From positions 1 through 18,128 of the forward strand of contig JADDQT010000014.1 of assembly GCA_016781225.1 (NCBI GenBank): DNA of 18,128 nucleotides, read 5' to 3'. The notes beneath the pieces are model-generated. The model was not told the origin of the DNA. It saw only the letters and a program-made list of their open reading frames with translations, and made no database searches. The position numbers and the translations under genes are program-made. This DNA is from Actinomycetota bacterium (GTDB lineage: Bacteria; Actinomycetota; Acidimicrobiia; Acidimicrobiales; GCA-2861595). Positions 7,510-15,474 of this stretch are shown in pieces (the first letter of the stretch is position 1; every line of letters starts with the position of its first letter).

Positions 7510-9030
7510 TCAGCCCCCGATGGCCTGCAGGGCGGAGGTCATGGACTGCACGGCCCCGTCGGTGACTCGGAAGATCAGGCTGGGAAAGATCCCGAGTATC
7601 AGGATGAGGAGAAGGAGCGGCGCCCAGGCCAGCCACTCGGGCAGGTGCACGTCGTGCACGTGGGCTTCGGCGAACTCCTTCTTGGCCGTGCCGAAGGCGG
7701 TTCGCTGGTACATCCAGAGCAGGTAGCCGGCGGCGAAGACGGTGCCCACAGCAGCCACGACCATGTACACGCGAAAGAGCGCCTCCGACAGCCCGGGGGC
7801 GGGTTGGTACGCCGAGAGGATGGCAGGGAACTCACCCCAGAACCCGGCCAGACCCGGCAGACCGAGCGAGGCCATGGCGCAGAAGCCCAGGAGCCAAGCC
7901 AGCCGGGGCGCCTGTAGAAGGAGCCCGCCGAGCCGGGACATCTCCCGGGTGCCGTAGCGCTCCTGGATGGAGCCGGCGATGAAGAAGAGCATTCCGGTGA
8001 TGAGCCCGTGGGCCACCATTCCGAACACGGCGGCGTTGATGCCGTAGTCCGTCAGGGTGGCGATGCCCAGCATCACGAAGCCCATGTGGGCAACGGACGA
8101 GAAGGCTATGAGCCGCTTCAGGTCCTTCTGGGCCAGGCAGCCCAGGGCCCCGTAGATGATGCCGACAACGGCAAGGCCACCGATCCAGGGTGCCCACGCC
8201 TGGGCGGCGTCGGGCAGGATGGGAAGGGCGATGCGGATGAAGCCGTAGGTGCCGAGCTTCAGCAGCACCGCGGCGAGGATCACGGAGCCCACAGTGGGGG
8301 CCTCGGTGTGGGCGTCGGGAAGCCAGGTGTGGAAGGGGAACATCGGCACCTTGATGGCGAAGCCCATGAACAGTCCCCCGAATATGAGTATCTGTGCGTC
8401 GCGGGCGATGGTGCCGCCGCGTTCGACCAGCAAGGGGATGTCGAAGGTGTTCCCTCCCTTGAAGTACAACGCGAGGAAGGCGAGGATCATGAGCGCCGAC
8501 CCGAAGAGGGTGAACAGGAAGAACTTGATGGCCGCGTACTGCCGGTTCGGCCCGCCCCACACTCCGATCATGAAGTACATGGGAAGCAGCACTAGCTCGA
8601 AGAAGACGAAGAAGAGGATGAGGTCCTGGCCCACGAACGTGCCGTTCATCCCGGTCTCCAGCACGAGCATGAGAGCCAGGAACGCCTTGGGGTTGTGGGG
8701 CTCCGGGAAGTGGTCCCAGGAGTAGACCACGCACAGCACGGTGATGAGCACGGACAGGGCGAGCAGCGGCAGCGATATGCCGTCGACGCCCATGTGGTAG
8801 CGGCTGTTGATGACGTCGATCCACGGGCGGTCCACCTCGAACTGGAGCGTGTCGGTGGCGCCATAGTCGAACCGGGCCAGGATGGCCACCCCGACGGCGG
8901 CGGTGGCGAGCGTGGTGGCCAGGGCCACGAGCTTCATCAGGTTCTCGGCTCGACGGGGCACGGCGACGAGCAACGCCGCCCCAACGGCCGGGAGGAACAC
9001 CACCAGGGTGAGGGCCCATGAGTCGAACAT
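7510..9030 (-). CDS. nuoM: NADH-quinone oxidoreductase subunit M
   Basis: NuoM is a proton-pumping antiporter-like subunit of the complex I membrane arm. The 506-residue product begins MFDSWALTLVVFLP. It carries the TM5 glutamate in FFVFFELVLLPMY (Glu145), the TM7 lysine in FAIKVPMFPFHTWLPDAHTE (Lys227), and Lys258 in the TM8 region VLLKLGTYG. The reading frame is open far upstream, but ATG 9030 is the correct start: it lies 17 bp after the nuoL stop and has GGAG 5 bp upstream. Length and motifs are typical, and nothing key is missing. Confidence 0.97.
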   Translation of the reverse strand: MFDSWALTLVVFLPAVGAALLVAVPRRAENLMKLVALATTLATAAVGVAILARFDYGATDTLQFEVDRPWIDVINSRYHMGVDGISLPLLALSVLITVLCVVYSWDHFPEPHNPKAFLALMLVLETGMNGTFVGQDLILFFVFFELVLLPMYFMIGVWGGPNRQYAAIKFFLFTLFGSALMILAFLALYFKGGNTFDIPLLVERGGTIARDAQILIFGGLFMGFAIKVPMFPFHTWLPDAHTEAPTVGSVILAAVLLKLGTYGFIRIALPILPDAAQAWAPWIGGLAVVGIIYGALGCLAQKDLKRLIAFSSVAHMGFVMLGIATLTDYGINAAVFGMVAHGLITGMLFFIAGSIQERYGTREMSRLGGLLLQAPRLAWLLGFCAMASLGLPGLAGFWGEFPAILSAYQPAPGLSEALFRVYMVVAAVGTVFAAGYLLWMYQRTAFGTAKKEFAEAHVHDVHLPEWLAWAPLLLLILILGIFPSLIFRVTDGAVQSMTSALQAIGG

Positions 9031-9047
9031 CGGTCTCCGTTCTCTGA

Positions 9048-11201
9048 CTAACCGGTCGTGAAGAGCACGAGGGTGCCGCCGAGGACGACGACGGCTCCGA
9101 ACAGGAAGAGGGCGTACTGCTGCACCCGCCCGGTCTGCATCAGCCGAAGGACCCTGCCACCGTCCTCGGCTCCGATGCCGGCGCCGTTGACGACACCGTC
9201 CACCACCTTCTGGTCGACGGTGTCGTACACGAAGCGGGCCAGGCCGCGAGCGATTATGCCCACGCCGTTCACCACGCCGTCGATGACCCGCTGGTTGAAC
9301 CAGTAGGCGCCCCGGGCGATCGGCCCCTTGATCCCACCCACCACCCAGTCGGTGTACAGCCGGTCGAGGCCGTACTTGTTCTCGAGGATGCGGTACCCGG
9401 TGCCGGCCGCGCCGCTGCGCTGGGTGAGTCGGTGGGGCCCGAGGTTGCGCCAGTAGTAGGCGTAGCCGGCGGCGATGCCCAGCAGGCCCAGGGCCGAGCC
9501 GAAAAGGGCCACGAACGGCGAAAAGGAATGGTGAGCCACGCCGGCGCTGAGCACCGTCTCGTTCTCCGTCCACTTCGCGAACCACTCGCCTCCGGGGACG
9601 TTGACGAAGCCGGCGACGACCGACAAGGCGGCCAGCACGACCAGGGGCACTGTGATCGCGGGTGGCGACTCGTGGGGCTGGCCGTGGCCCCGGTACTCGC
9701 CGAAGAAGGTGAGGTACACGCAGCGGGTCATGTAGGCGGCGGTGAGGGCCGCGCCGAGGAGCCCGATCACGAGGAAGACGGGATAGCCGTTGGACGAAGC
9801 TCCGAGCAGGATCTCGTCCTTGGACCAGAAGCCGGCAAGAGGCGGGACCCCGGCGAGAGCCAGTGAGCCGATGACGAACGTCTTGAACGTGATGGGCATG
9901 TGCTCGCGCAGGCCACCCATGTCCTTCTTCATGTCGAAGCTGTGCACGGCGTGGCTCACCGAGCCGGCACCGAGGAACAGCAGGCCCTTGAAGAAGGCGT
10001 GGGTGACCAGGTGGAAGACGCCGGCTGTCCACGCGCCCACGCCGAGGGCCATGACCATGTAACCGAGCTGGCTGACCGTGGAGTAGGCCAGCACCTTCTT
10101 GATGTCGGTCTGCACGAAGGCCAGGGCCGCCGCGATGAGCACCGTGATCCCGCCCACTAGGGCCACCGGGTTGATGCCGCCGCCGCCGATGTCGAACCCC
10201 GACCAGAACACGCCGTAGAGGCGGGCCACGAGGTACACGCCGGCCACCACCATGGTGGCGGCGTGGATGAGCGCCGACACCGGCGTGGGACCGGCCATGG
10301 CGTCGGGCAGCCAGGTGTGGAGCGGGAACTGCGCGCTCTTGCCGATCACACCGCAGAGGAGGGCTGCCGCTCCGGCCAGCACCAGCCCGTGACTGACCTC
10401 ACCGCCGAGGGCGGCGGCGTTGATGTCGGCGATGTCGAAGGTCTGACCGGCGGCGAAGAACAGGATGGCGATGCCGATCAAGAGGCCAACGTCACCGGTA
10501 CGGGTGGTGAAGAACGCCTTGAGGGCGGCGTTGGAGTTGTTCCGCTCCTCCCACCAGTGGCCAATGAGCATGAAGGAGCACAGACCCATGAGCTCCCAAC
10601 CGACCAGCAGCTGGAGGGTGTTGTTGGCCGTGACCATGACCAGCATCCCGGCGGTGAAGAGGCTGAGGGCGGCGAAGTAGTGCGTGTAGCGGCGGTCACC
10701 GTGCATGTAGCTGGTGGAGAACACGTGCACCAGGAGGGAGATGAGGGTGACCACGAACATCATGGTCACGGCCAGGCCGTCGACGTGGGTGCCGGCCTTG
10801 ACCCGGGTCTGGCCGTTGTCGAACCAGGTGACCTCCTTCACCACCGGCTTGCGGATGGGTTCGGCCTCGTGCTCGCCGGCCTCCCCCTCCTTCTCACCCT
10901 TGCCCTCGCCCTCGTGACCGCCTTCGCTCCCCGGCGGCGCCTTCTCCTCCAGGGCGGCGACGGCGTTGGCCTGAGCCGGCGAGCCGGGGGCGGCGGCGTG
11001 CTCCTCGGATCCCGGCTTCACCTCCAGGTTGGCGGGGCGCTGCACCCACTGCACGGCGCACACGCATGCCAGCACGAAGGCCAGGGCCACGGCAGCCACG
11101 CCGATCTCGTGACCGTGCTTGGGCAGGCGCTTGCCGAAGAAGAGGATGAGGACGAAGGAGAGCACCGGAAGGGCGGGGATGACCCACGCGTTCTCCAGCA
11201 T
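9048..11201 (-). CDS. nuoL: NADH-quinone oxidoreductase subunit L
   Basis: NuoL is the distal proton-pumping subunit and carries the long lateral helix along the membrane arm. The 717-residue product is about 100 longer than E. coli NuoL. Key residues are present: Glu202 in VGWELMGLCSF (TM5), Lys287 in VIGKSAQFPLHTWLPDA (TM7), Lys404 and Lys460 (FWSKDEIL). Two things account for much of the extra length. One is a Gly/Glu/Lys/His-rich, low-complexity insertion at about residues 58-120 between TM2 and TM3. The other is a C-terminal region with a 27-residue imperfect repeat (VIDGVVNGVGI at 639, VVDGVVNGAGI at 666) before the final helix. ATG 11201 lies 3 bp after nuoK, with AAGGG 8 bp upstream. 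Confidence 0.97.
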   Translation of the reverse strand: MLENAWVIPALPVLSFVLILFFGKRLPKHGHEIGVAAVALAFVLACVCAVQWVQRPANLEVKPGSEEHAAAPGSPAQANAVAALEEKAPPGSEGGHEGEGKGEKEGEAGEHEAEPIRKPVVKEVTWFDNGQTRVKAGTHVDGLAVTMMFVVTLISLLVHVFSTSYMHGDRRYTHYFAALSLFTAGMLVMVTANNTLQLLVGWELMGLCSFMLIGHWWEERNNSNAALKAFFTTRTGDVGLLIGIAILFFAAGQTFDIADINAAALGGEVSHGLVLAGAAALLCGVIGKSAQFPLHTWLPDAMAGPTPVSALIHAATMVVAGVYLVARLYGVFWSGFDIGGGGINPVALVGGITVLIAAALAFVQTDIKKVLAYSTVSQLGYMVMALGVGAWTAGVFHLVTHAFFKGLLFLGAGSVSHAVHSFDMKKDMGGLREHMPITFKTFVIGSLALAGVPPLAGFWSKDEILLGASSNGYPVFLVIGLLGAALTAAYMTRCVYLTFFGEYRGHGQPHESPPAITVPLVVLAALSVVAGFVNVPGGEWFAKWTENETVLSAGVAHHSFSPFVALFGSALGLLGIAAGYAYYWRNLGPHRLTQRSGAAGTGYRILENKYGLDRLYTDWVVGGIKGPIARGAYWFNQRVIDGVVNGVGIIARGLARFVYDTVDQKVVDGVVNGAGIGAEDGGRVLRLMQTGRVQQYALFLFGAVVVLGGTLVLFTTG

Positions 11202-11204
11202 TGC

Positions 11205-11504
11205 TCAGCCCTTCATCATGTCGACCTCAGTGAGGTCGATTGAGTGTCGGTTGCGGTAGATGAGGATCACCACGGCCAGGCCCACGCCTACCTCGGCGGC
11301 GGCCACGGCGATCACGAACAAGGCGAACACCTGCCCCGCCACGCTCTCCCGGAACAGCCCGAAGGCCACCAGGTTGATGTTCACGGCGTTGAGGATGAGC
11401 TCGATGGACATGAGCACGAGCACGGCGTTCTTGCGGGCCAGCACCCCGTAGACGCCCACGCAGAAGAGGAAGGCGGCTAGGAGGAGGAACTGGTTCAGGT
11501 ACAT
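11205..11504 (-). CDS. nuoK: NADH-quinone oxidoreductase subunit K
   Basis: NuoK is a three-helix membrane subunit next to NuoJ and NuoN that carries two glutamates of the complex I proton path. The product is 99 residues, the usual length. It has Glu35 in MSIELILNAVNINLVAF and Glu71 in AAAEVGVGLAVVI, equivalent to the essential Glu36 and Glu72 of E. coli. ATG 11504 lies 2 bp after the nuoJ stop. The C-terminus IDLTEVDMMKG is followed after 3 bp by nuoL, and its AAGGG serves as the nuoL ribosome binding site. Confidence 0.97.
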   Translation of the reverse strand: MYLNQFLLLAAFLFCVGVYGVLARKNAVLVLMSIELILNAVNINLVAFGLFRESVAGQVFALFVIAVAAAEVGVGLAVVILIYRNRHSIDLTEVDMMKG

Positions 11505-11506
11505 CT

Positions 11507-12001
11507 CTAGTCCCGCCGGGCGATCACGACGGCGCCGACCAAGGCGGCGAGGAGGAGCACGGAGACGACTTCGAAGGGGATCACGTAGGTCTGGAAGATG
11601 GACAGCCCCACATCACCGGTGCGCTGGACCTGCGCTCCCTTGGGCAGCTTGGTGGAGCCGTAGGCGTCGGCCAGCACCGCCCCCAGGACGCCGAGGAGCA
11701 GGAGCGACACCACCACGGCCAGCCACCTCTGGTCGTTGTCGAGGTCCGAGGCCCGGCCGATGGGCGCCCTCGTGAGCATGGTGCCGAAGAGGATGAGAAG
11801 GACGATGGCGCCGATGTAGATGATCACCTGCACCACGGCGATGAACTCGGCAGCCAGCAGGATGTACAGGGCGGCGACGCCGGCCAGCACCACCACCAGG
11901 TAGAGGGCGGCGTGGACGACGTTCTTCGTGGTGACCACCCGGATGGCGGCCAGGCCCATGGCGGCAGCCAGGACCCCGAAGACGACGTTCTGAGCGACCA
12001 T
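11507..12001 (-). CDS. nuoJ: NADH-quinone oxidoreductase subunit J
   Basis: NuoJ is a membrane subunit whose third helix undergoes the pi-bulge/alpha transition linked to quinone reduction. The 164-residue product has five hydrophobic segments. The conserved EFIAVVQVIIYIGAIVLLILFGTML segment spans about residues 52-76 and includes the YIGAIVLLILF core of TM3. The loop RAPIGRASDLDNDQRW precedes TM4. ATG 12001 follows the nuoI stop by 3 bp, and TAGGAA just upstream may serve as ribosome binding site. Length is at the short end of normal, with no missing helix. Confidence 0.96.
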   Translation of the reverse strand: MVAQNVVFGVLAAAMGLAAIRVVTTKNVVHAALYLVVVLAGVAALYILLAAEFIAVVQVIIYIGAIVLLILFGTMLTRAPIGRASDLDNDQRWLAVVVSLLLLGVLGAVLADAYGSTKLPKGAQVQRTGDVGLSIFQTYVIPFEVVSVLLLAALVGAVVIARRD

Positions 12002-12004
12002 TTC

Positions 12005-12487
12005 CTACTTCTTGGCGCCCTTGGTGCTGGCACCGGAGTCCAGAGGCGGGGGCTCGGGCACCGCCTTCATCCATTCGCCCAGGCGGTCCTTGTCGTGGAG
12101 GAGGTCGGCGATCTTGACCTCGGAGTACTCGTACTCCGGGCTCCAGAAGAGGGCGTCGAAAGGGCACACCTCGACGCAGATCCCGCAGTACATGCACAGG
12201 CCGTAGTCGATGTCGAAACGGTCGAGCTTCTGCACCGTGCGGGGCTTCCCACCCTCCCGCCGGGGCGGGGCCTTGTCCTTGTAGCCCTCGATGTAGATGC
12301 ACCAGTCGGGGCACTGGCGGGCACAGAGCATGCACACCGTGCAGTTCTCCTCCTTGAGGGCGATCACACCCCTGGCCCGGGTAGGGGGCGCTTCCTTGAC
12401 GTGGGGGTACTGCACGGTGACGGCCGGCTTGGTCATGGTCTTGAAGGTGACGCCGAGCCCCTTCAGCAACCCTGGAACGTGAGGCAT
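12005..12487 (-). CDS. nuoI: NADH-quinone oxidoreductase subunit I (2x[4Fe-4S] ferredoxin-like)
   Basis: NuoI carries clusters N6a and N6b, which pass electrons towards cluster N2 in NuoB. The 160-residue product has two classic binding motifs: CTVCMLCARQCP (Cys49, 52, 55, 59) and CMYCGICVEVCP (Cys98, 101, 104, 108). Each set of three or four cysteines supports one [4Fe-4S] cluster. I place the start at ATG 12487, 11 bp after the nuoH stop, with AAAGGG about 7 bp upstream; an upstream GTG at 12568 would overlap nuoH by about 70 bp. The C-terminal tail after about residue 120 is charged and Pro-rich. With NuoG absent from the operon, NuoI is the most upstream electron carrier encoded here and the likely docking point for whatever donates electrons. 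Confidence 0.97.
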   Translation of the reverse strand: MPHVPGLLKGLGVTFKTMTKPAVTVQYPHVKEAPPTRARGVIALKEENCTVCMLCARQCPDWCIYIEGYKDKAPPRREGGKPRTVQKLDRFDIDYGLCMYCGICVEVCPFDALFWSPEYEYSEVKIADLLHDKDRLGEWMKAVPEPPPLDSGASTKGAKK

Positions 12488-12498
12488 GCCAGACCCTT

Positions 12499-13521
12499 TC
12501 AGAAAAGTACCTTGAGGACGCCGGTGGCGAGGATGTTCACGAGCGAGACGGGGATCAGGTACTTCCACGCCACGGCCTGGAGCTGGTCCTCGCGCAGCCG
12601 TGGGTACGTGAAGCGGAACCAGAAGATGAAGAAGGCCACCACCATGACCTTGGCTCCGAGCACCAGCGGACCGGTCAGGTCGGCGAGCGAGCCTTCGACA
12701 CCGGGGAGGTGCCAGCCCCCGAGGAACAGGGTGGCGCCGATGGCGGAGAGGGCGAAGGCCGAGCCGAACTCGGCCATGAAGAAGAAGAGGAAGCGGAAGC
12801 CCGTGTACTCGGTCATGAAGCCGGCCACCAGCTCGGACTCGGCCACCGGCATGTCGAAGGGCGTCTGTGACAGCTCGGCCTGGGCGGCGAGCAGGAAGAC
12901 GGCGAAGCCGACGAACTGGGTGAGGATGAACGGGTTGCCCAGGAAACCGACGCCGAAGATCTCACCCTCGGACTGAGCCCTCACGATCCCCTGCAGGCTC
13001 ATCGTCCCTGCCTGCATGACCACCCCCACGACGGCCAGGACGAGCGGCAGCTCGTAGGCGATGAGCTGCCCGGCGGCGCGGAGGGCGCCGATGAGGGAGT
13101 ACTTGTTGGCCGACGCCCAGCCGGCCATGAGCACGCCGAGCACCGACAGAGAGGAGACGGCGAGGGCGAAGAAGACCCCCGTGTCGAGGTCTTCGACCAC
13201 GAGCCGGGGCCCGGCAGGGATGACGATATAGAGGAGGAAGGTGGACATCAGGACGACGATCGGAGCTATGCCGAAGACGAAGCGGTCCGACCGGTCGGGG
13301 AAGATGTCCTCCTTCTGGATGAACTTGAGGCCGTCGGCCACGAGCTGGAGGGTGCCGTGGGGACCGGCTTCCATCGGCCCCAGCCGGCTCTGCATGTGGC
13401 TCATCATCTTCAGCAGGAACACGTAGCCGAGGACTATGGCCGCGGCGGGGATGACGCCGAGCACCACGAGCACCTTGAGAGTGGTGGTCTGCCAGTAGGC
13501 GAGGTCGACGGCGAGGGTCAC
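12499..13521 (-). CDS. nuoH: NADH-quinone oxidoreductase subunit H
   Basis: NuoH is the membrane subunit that forms the quinone entry channel with NuoB and NuoD. The 340-residue product has about eight hydrophobic segments. Its conserved loops include RLGPMEAGPHGTLQLVADGLK (about residues 46-66), RAAGQLIAYELPL (148-160) and the acidic PFDMPVAESELVAGFMTEYTG loop (221-241) that lines the quinone tunnel. Translation starts at GTG 13521, 10 bp after the nuoD stop. AGGTGA overlapping that stop, 11 bp upstream, may serve as ribosome binding site. In standard 14-gene operons nuoE-F-G would sit between nuoD and nuoH; here there is no room for them. Confidence 0.97.
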   Translation of the reverse strand: MTLAVDLAYWQTTTLKVLVVLGVIPAAAIVLGYVFLLKMMSHMQSRLGPMEAGPHGTLQLVADGLKFIQKEDIFPDRSDRFVFGIAPIVVLMSTFLLYIVIPAGPRLVVEDLDTGVFFALAVSSLSVLGVLMAGWASANKYSLIGALRAAGQLIAYELPLVLAVVGVVMQAGTMSLQGIVRAQSEGEIFGVGFLGNPFILTQFVGFAVFLLAAQAELSQTPFDMPVAESELVAGFMTEYTGFRFLFFFMAEFGSAFALSAIGATLFLGGWHLPGVEGSLADLTGPLVLGAKVMVVAFFIFWFRFTYPRLREDQLQAVAWKYLIPVSLVNILATGVLKVLF

Positions 13522-13531
13522 CGGGGCCGGC

Positions 13532-14704
13532 TCACCTGTCGATGTCCCCGAGGATGAAGTACAGCGAAGCGAGGATGGTGATGACGTCGGGCACGAAGAC
13601 GCCGCGTAGAACCCAGGGAATGATGGATACGTTGTTGAAAGAGGCGCTACGGATCTTTACTCGAAAGGGGCCCAGGCCACCCTTGCTCACCACGTAGTAA
13701 CCCATCTCGCCCAGCGGGTTCTCGGTGTGAGCCCAGGCCTCGCCGGCGGGGACCTTGATGATCCGGGGCACCTTGGCCTGGATGGGGCCCGACGGCAGCC
13801 CGTCGAGCAGCTGCATCACGATCTTGGCTGCTTCCCTCGTCTCCTGGAGCCGCACCCAGTAGCGAGCGAATGAGTCACCGTCGGCGTGGGTCCAGACCTT
13901 CCAGTCACAGTGCTTCCACGCGAGGGGGTGGTCCTCGTCCCGGCGCAGGTCCCAGTCCACGCCGCTCGCCCGCAGGTTGGCTCCCGAAAGGCCGTAATCG
14001 AGGGCCACGGACGCAGGTATGACGCCGATGCCGCGGCATCGGCGGTCGAAGATCTCGTTGCCCATGAGGAGGTCTTCCATCTGGTCGCAGAACGACCGCA
14101 CCCGGCCCATCACCGCCCTGGCCTCGCCCACCCATCCCTTGGGCAGGTCTTCCTTAAGCCCTCCTATGCGATCGAAGTTGGGATGGAAGCGACCGCCCGT
14201 AACCGCCTCCATGAGGTTGAGGACGTATTCCCGGTCGCGGAAGGCGTAGAAGACGGGGGTGAGGGCTCCGAGCTGCACGCCCATGTCGCCCAGGAACAGG
14301 GAGACGTTGGCGATGCGTGCCATCTCGAAGAAGATGGTTCGGAGCCACTGAGCCCGCTCCGGGGCCTCGATCTCCATGAGCTTCTCGGCGGCCAGGATGA
14401 AGGGGACCTCGTTGGCGAAATGGCCGAGCCAGTCGATGCGGTTGACGAGGGTTGTGACCTGGGGGTAGGTGCGGACCTCGCAGAGCTTCTCGTAGCCGCG
14501 GTGCATGTAGCCGCACACGGGCTCGGCCCAAAGGACCTGCTCGCCGTCGAGGCGCACCACGATGCGAAGGGTCCCGTGGGTGGCGGGGTGTTGCGGTCCG
14601 AGGTTGAGGGTCATGCCCTCGGCCTCCAGCTCGACGTTGATCCGGCCGTCGGCCGCCTGGCCGGAGACGTAGGCGGCCTTCTGCCGCTCGGTGGTTGCGG
14701 TCAT
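13532..14704 (-). CDS. nuoD: NADH-quinone oxidoreductase subunit D
   Basis: NuoD is the 49-kDa-type subunit that forms the quinone reduction site facing cluster N2. The 390-residue product contains NLGPQHPATHGTLRIVV (about 34-50), with His43 matching the quinone-site histidine (bovine NDUFS2 His59). It also has CGYMHRGYEKL, with Arg69 aligning with NDUFS2 Arg85, the arginine methylated by NDUFAF7. The usual quinone-site tyrosine (bovine Tyr108 in DRLDY) is replaced: the gap-free aligned sequence is NRIDW with Trp92 (codon TGG at 14431-14429). The C-terminus SFNNVSIIPWVLRGVFVPDVITILASLYFILGDIDR is typical. ATG 14704 overlaps the nuoC stop as ATGA. A single NuoD is encoded, not fused to NuoC as in E. 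coli. Confidence 0.97.
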   Translation of the reverse strand: MTATTERQKAAYVSGQAADGRINVELEAEGMTLNLGPQHPATHGTLRIVVRLDGEQVLWAEPVCGYMHRGYEKLCEVRTYPQVTTLVNRIDWLGHFANEVPFILAAEKLMEIEAPERAQWLRTIFFEMARIANVSLFLGDMGVQLGALTPVFYAFRDREYVLNLMEAVTGGRFHPNFDRIGGLKEDLPKGWVGEARAVMGRVRSFCDQMEDLLMGNEIFDRRCRGIGVIPASVALDYGLSGANLRASGVDWDLRRDEDHPLAWKHCDWKVWTHADGDSFARYWVRLQETREAAKIVMQLLDGLPSGPIQAKVPRIIKVPAGEAWAHTENPLGEMGYYVVSKGGLGPFRVKIRSASFNNVSIIPWVLRGVFVPDVITILASLYFILGDIDR

Positions 14705-15474
14705 CCGCCCTCGTCCGTGGCCGCTGCCAGCTTGGCAGCATCGCCGTCGTCGCCTGCCGCCTCGTCGCCCGGGATGGGCTCCACGTCCACCAGCCCGGGC
14801 CACGGCTTGAGCTCCCGGGCAAGCAGGGGAAAGTCCTTCCGAAGGGGATGGCCCTCGAACTCCCCGGGAAGGTAGAGGTGCCGCAGCCCGGGGTGGCCGT
14901 CGAAGGTGAAGCCGTACATCTCCCAGGTCTCCCGCTCGTGCCAGTCGGCTCCCCGGTAAGCGCTCACCCACGAGGCCACCCGGGGGTCGGCCTCGTTGAG
15001 GTCGGCCTTCAGCGTGACCCCGAGGTGCCGGGTCGTGGAGTACAGGCGGGCCAGGACCTGAAAGCGGGTCTCACCACCGGCCCGGCCCGTGGAGTACGCC
15101 GCTCCTGCCTCCCCGCCGGCGTTGCCGGCCGCCTCTTCATCTTCTGGGCCCGTCCCCTCGGGATCCCAACGCTTCTCCCCCGAGAGGTCGGGGTTGTCCA
15201 GCCAGTCGATGCCGGAGAGGAAGCAGAAGTAATCCATGTCCAGGCGGCGCTTGCACGCCTCGGCGGCCTGGAGCCACGCACCGGGGTCGACCCGTACCCA
15301 GGCGTCGCCGCCGGTGACCTCCGATCCCACCACGGCCTCGCCGAGCTCGGCCCTCAGGACCTCGACCAGCTGCTGCAGGGTGGAGTCCGTCGTCCGACCG
15401 CCGCCGGCACCGTCCGGCTGCTCTCCTTCGGAGGCGCCACCCACCTGGTCAGCCACCGACGACAATGGGATCAC
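14701..15474 (-). CDS. nuoC: NADH-quinone oxidoreductase subunit C
   Basis: NuoC is the 30-kDa-type structural subunit that packs against NuoD in the hydrophilic arm. The diagnostic segment WHERETWEMYGFTFDGHPGL...EFEGHPLRKDFPL spans about residues 178-217. The product is long (257 residues). It has a Gly-rich N-terminus (residues 1-30), an insertion of acidic Gly/Ala-rich sequence at about 97-136, and an acidic Asp/Glu/Gly tail after about 235. The start is uncertain: GTG 15474 overlaps nuoB by 26 bp, while GTG 15456 and GTG 15444, just after the nuoB stop, are alternatives that would drop part of the low-complexity N-terminus. No clear ribosome binding site decides among them. Confidence 0.94.
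   Translation of the reverse strand: MIPLSSVADQVGGASEGEQPDGAGGGRTTDSTLQQLVEVLRAELGEAVVGSEVTGGDAWVRVDPGAWLQAAEACKRRLDMDYFCFLSGIDWLDNPDLSGEKRWDPEGTGPEDEEAAGNAGGEAGAAYSTGRAGGETRFQVLARLYSTTRHLGVTLKADLNEADPRVASWVSAYRGADWHERETWEMYGFTFDGHPGLRHLYLPGEFEGHPLRKDFPLLARELKPWPGLVDVEPIPGDEAAGDDGDAAKLAAATDEGG

Noticed and set aside
9031..10032. Apparent extension of nuoM upstream into nuoL
   Set aside because: The frame is open, but the added sequence is Arg-rich nonsense, and ATG 9030 has a ribosome binding site and the true NuoM N-terminus.
12488..12568. Upstream GTG start for nuoI
   Set aside because: It would overlap nuoH by about 70 bp and add residues unlike NuoI; ATG 12487 has a ribosome binding site.
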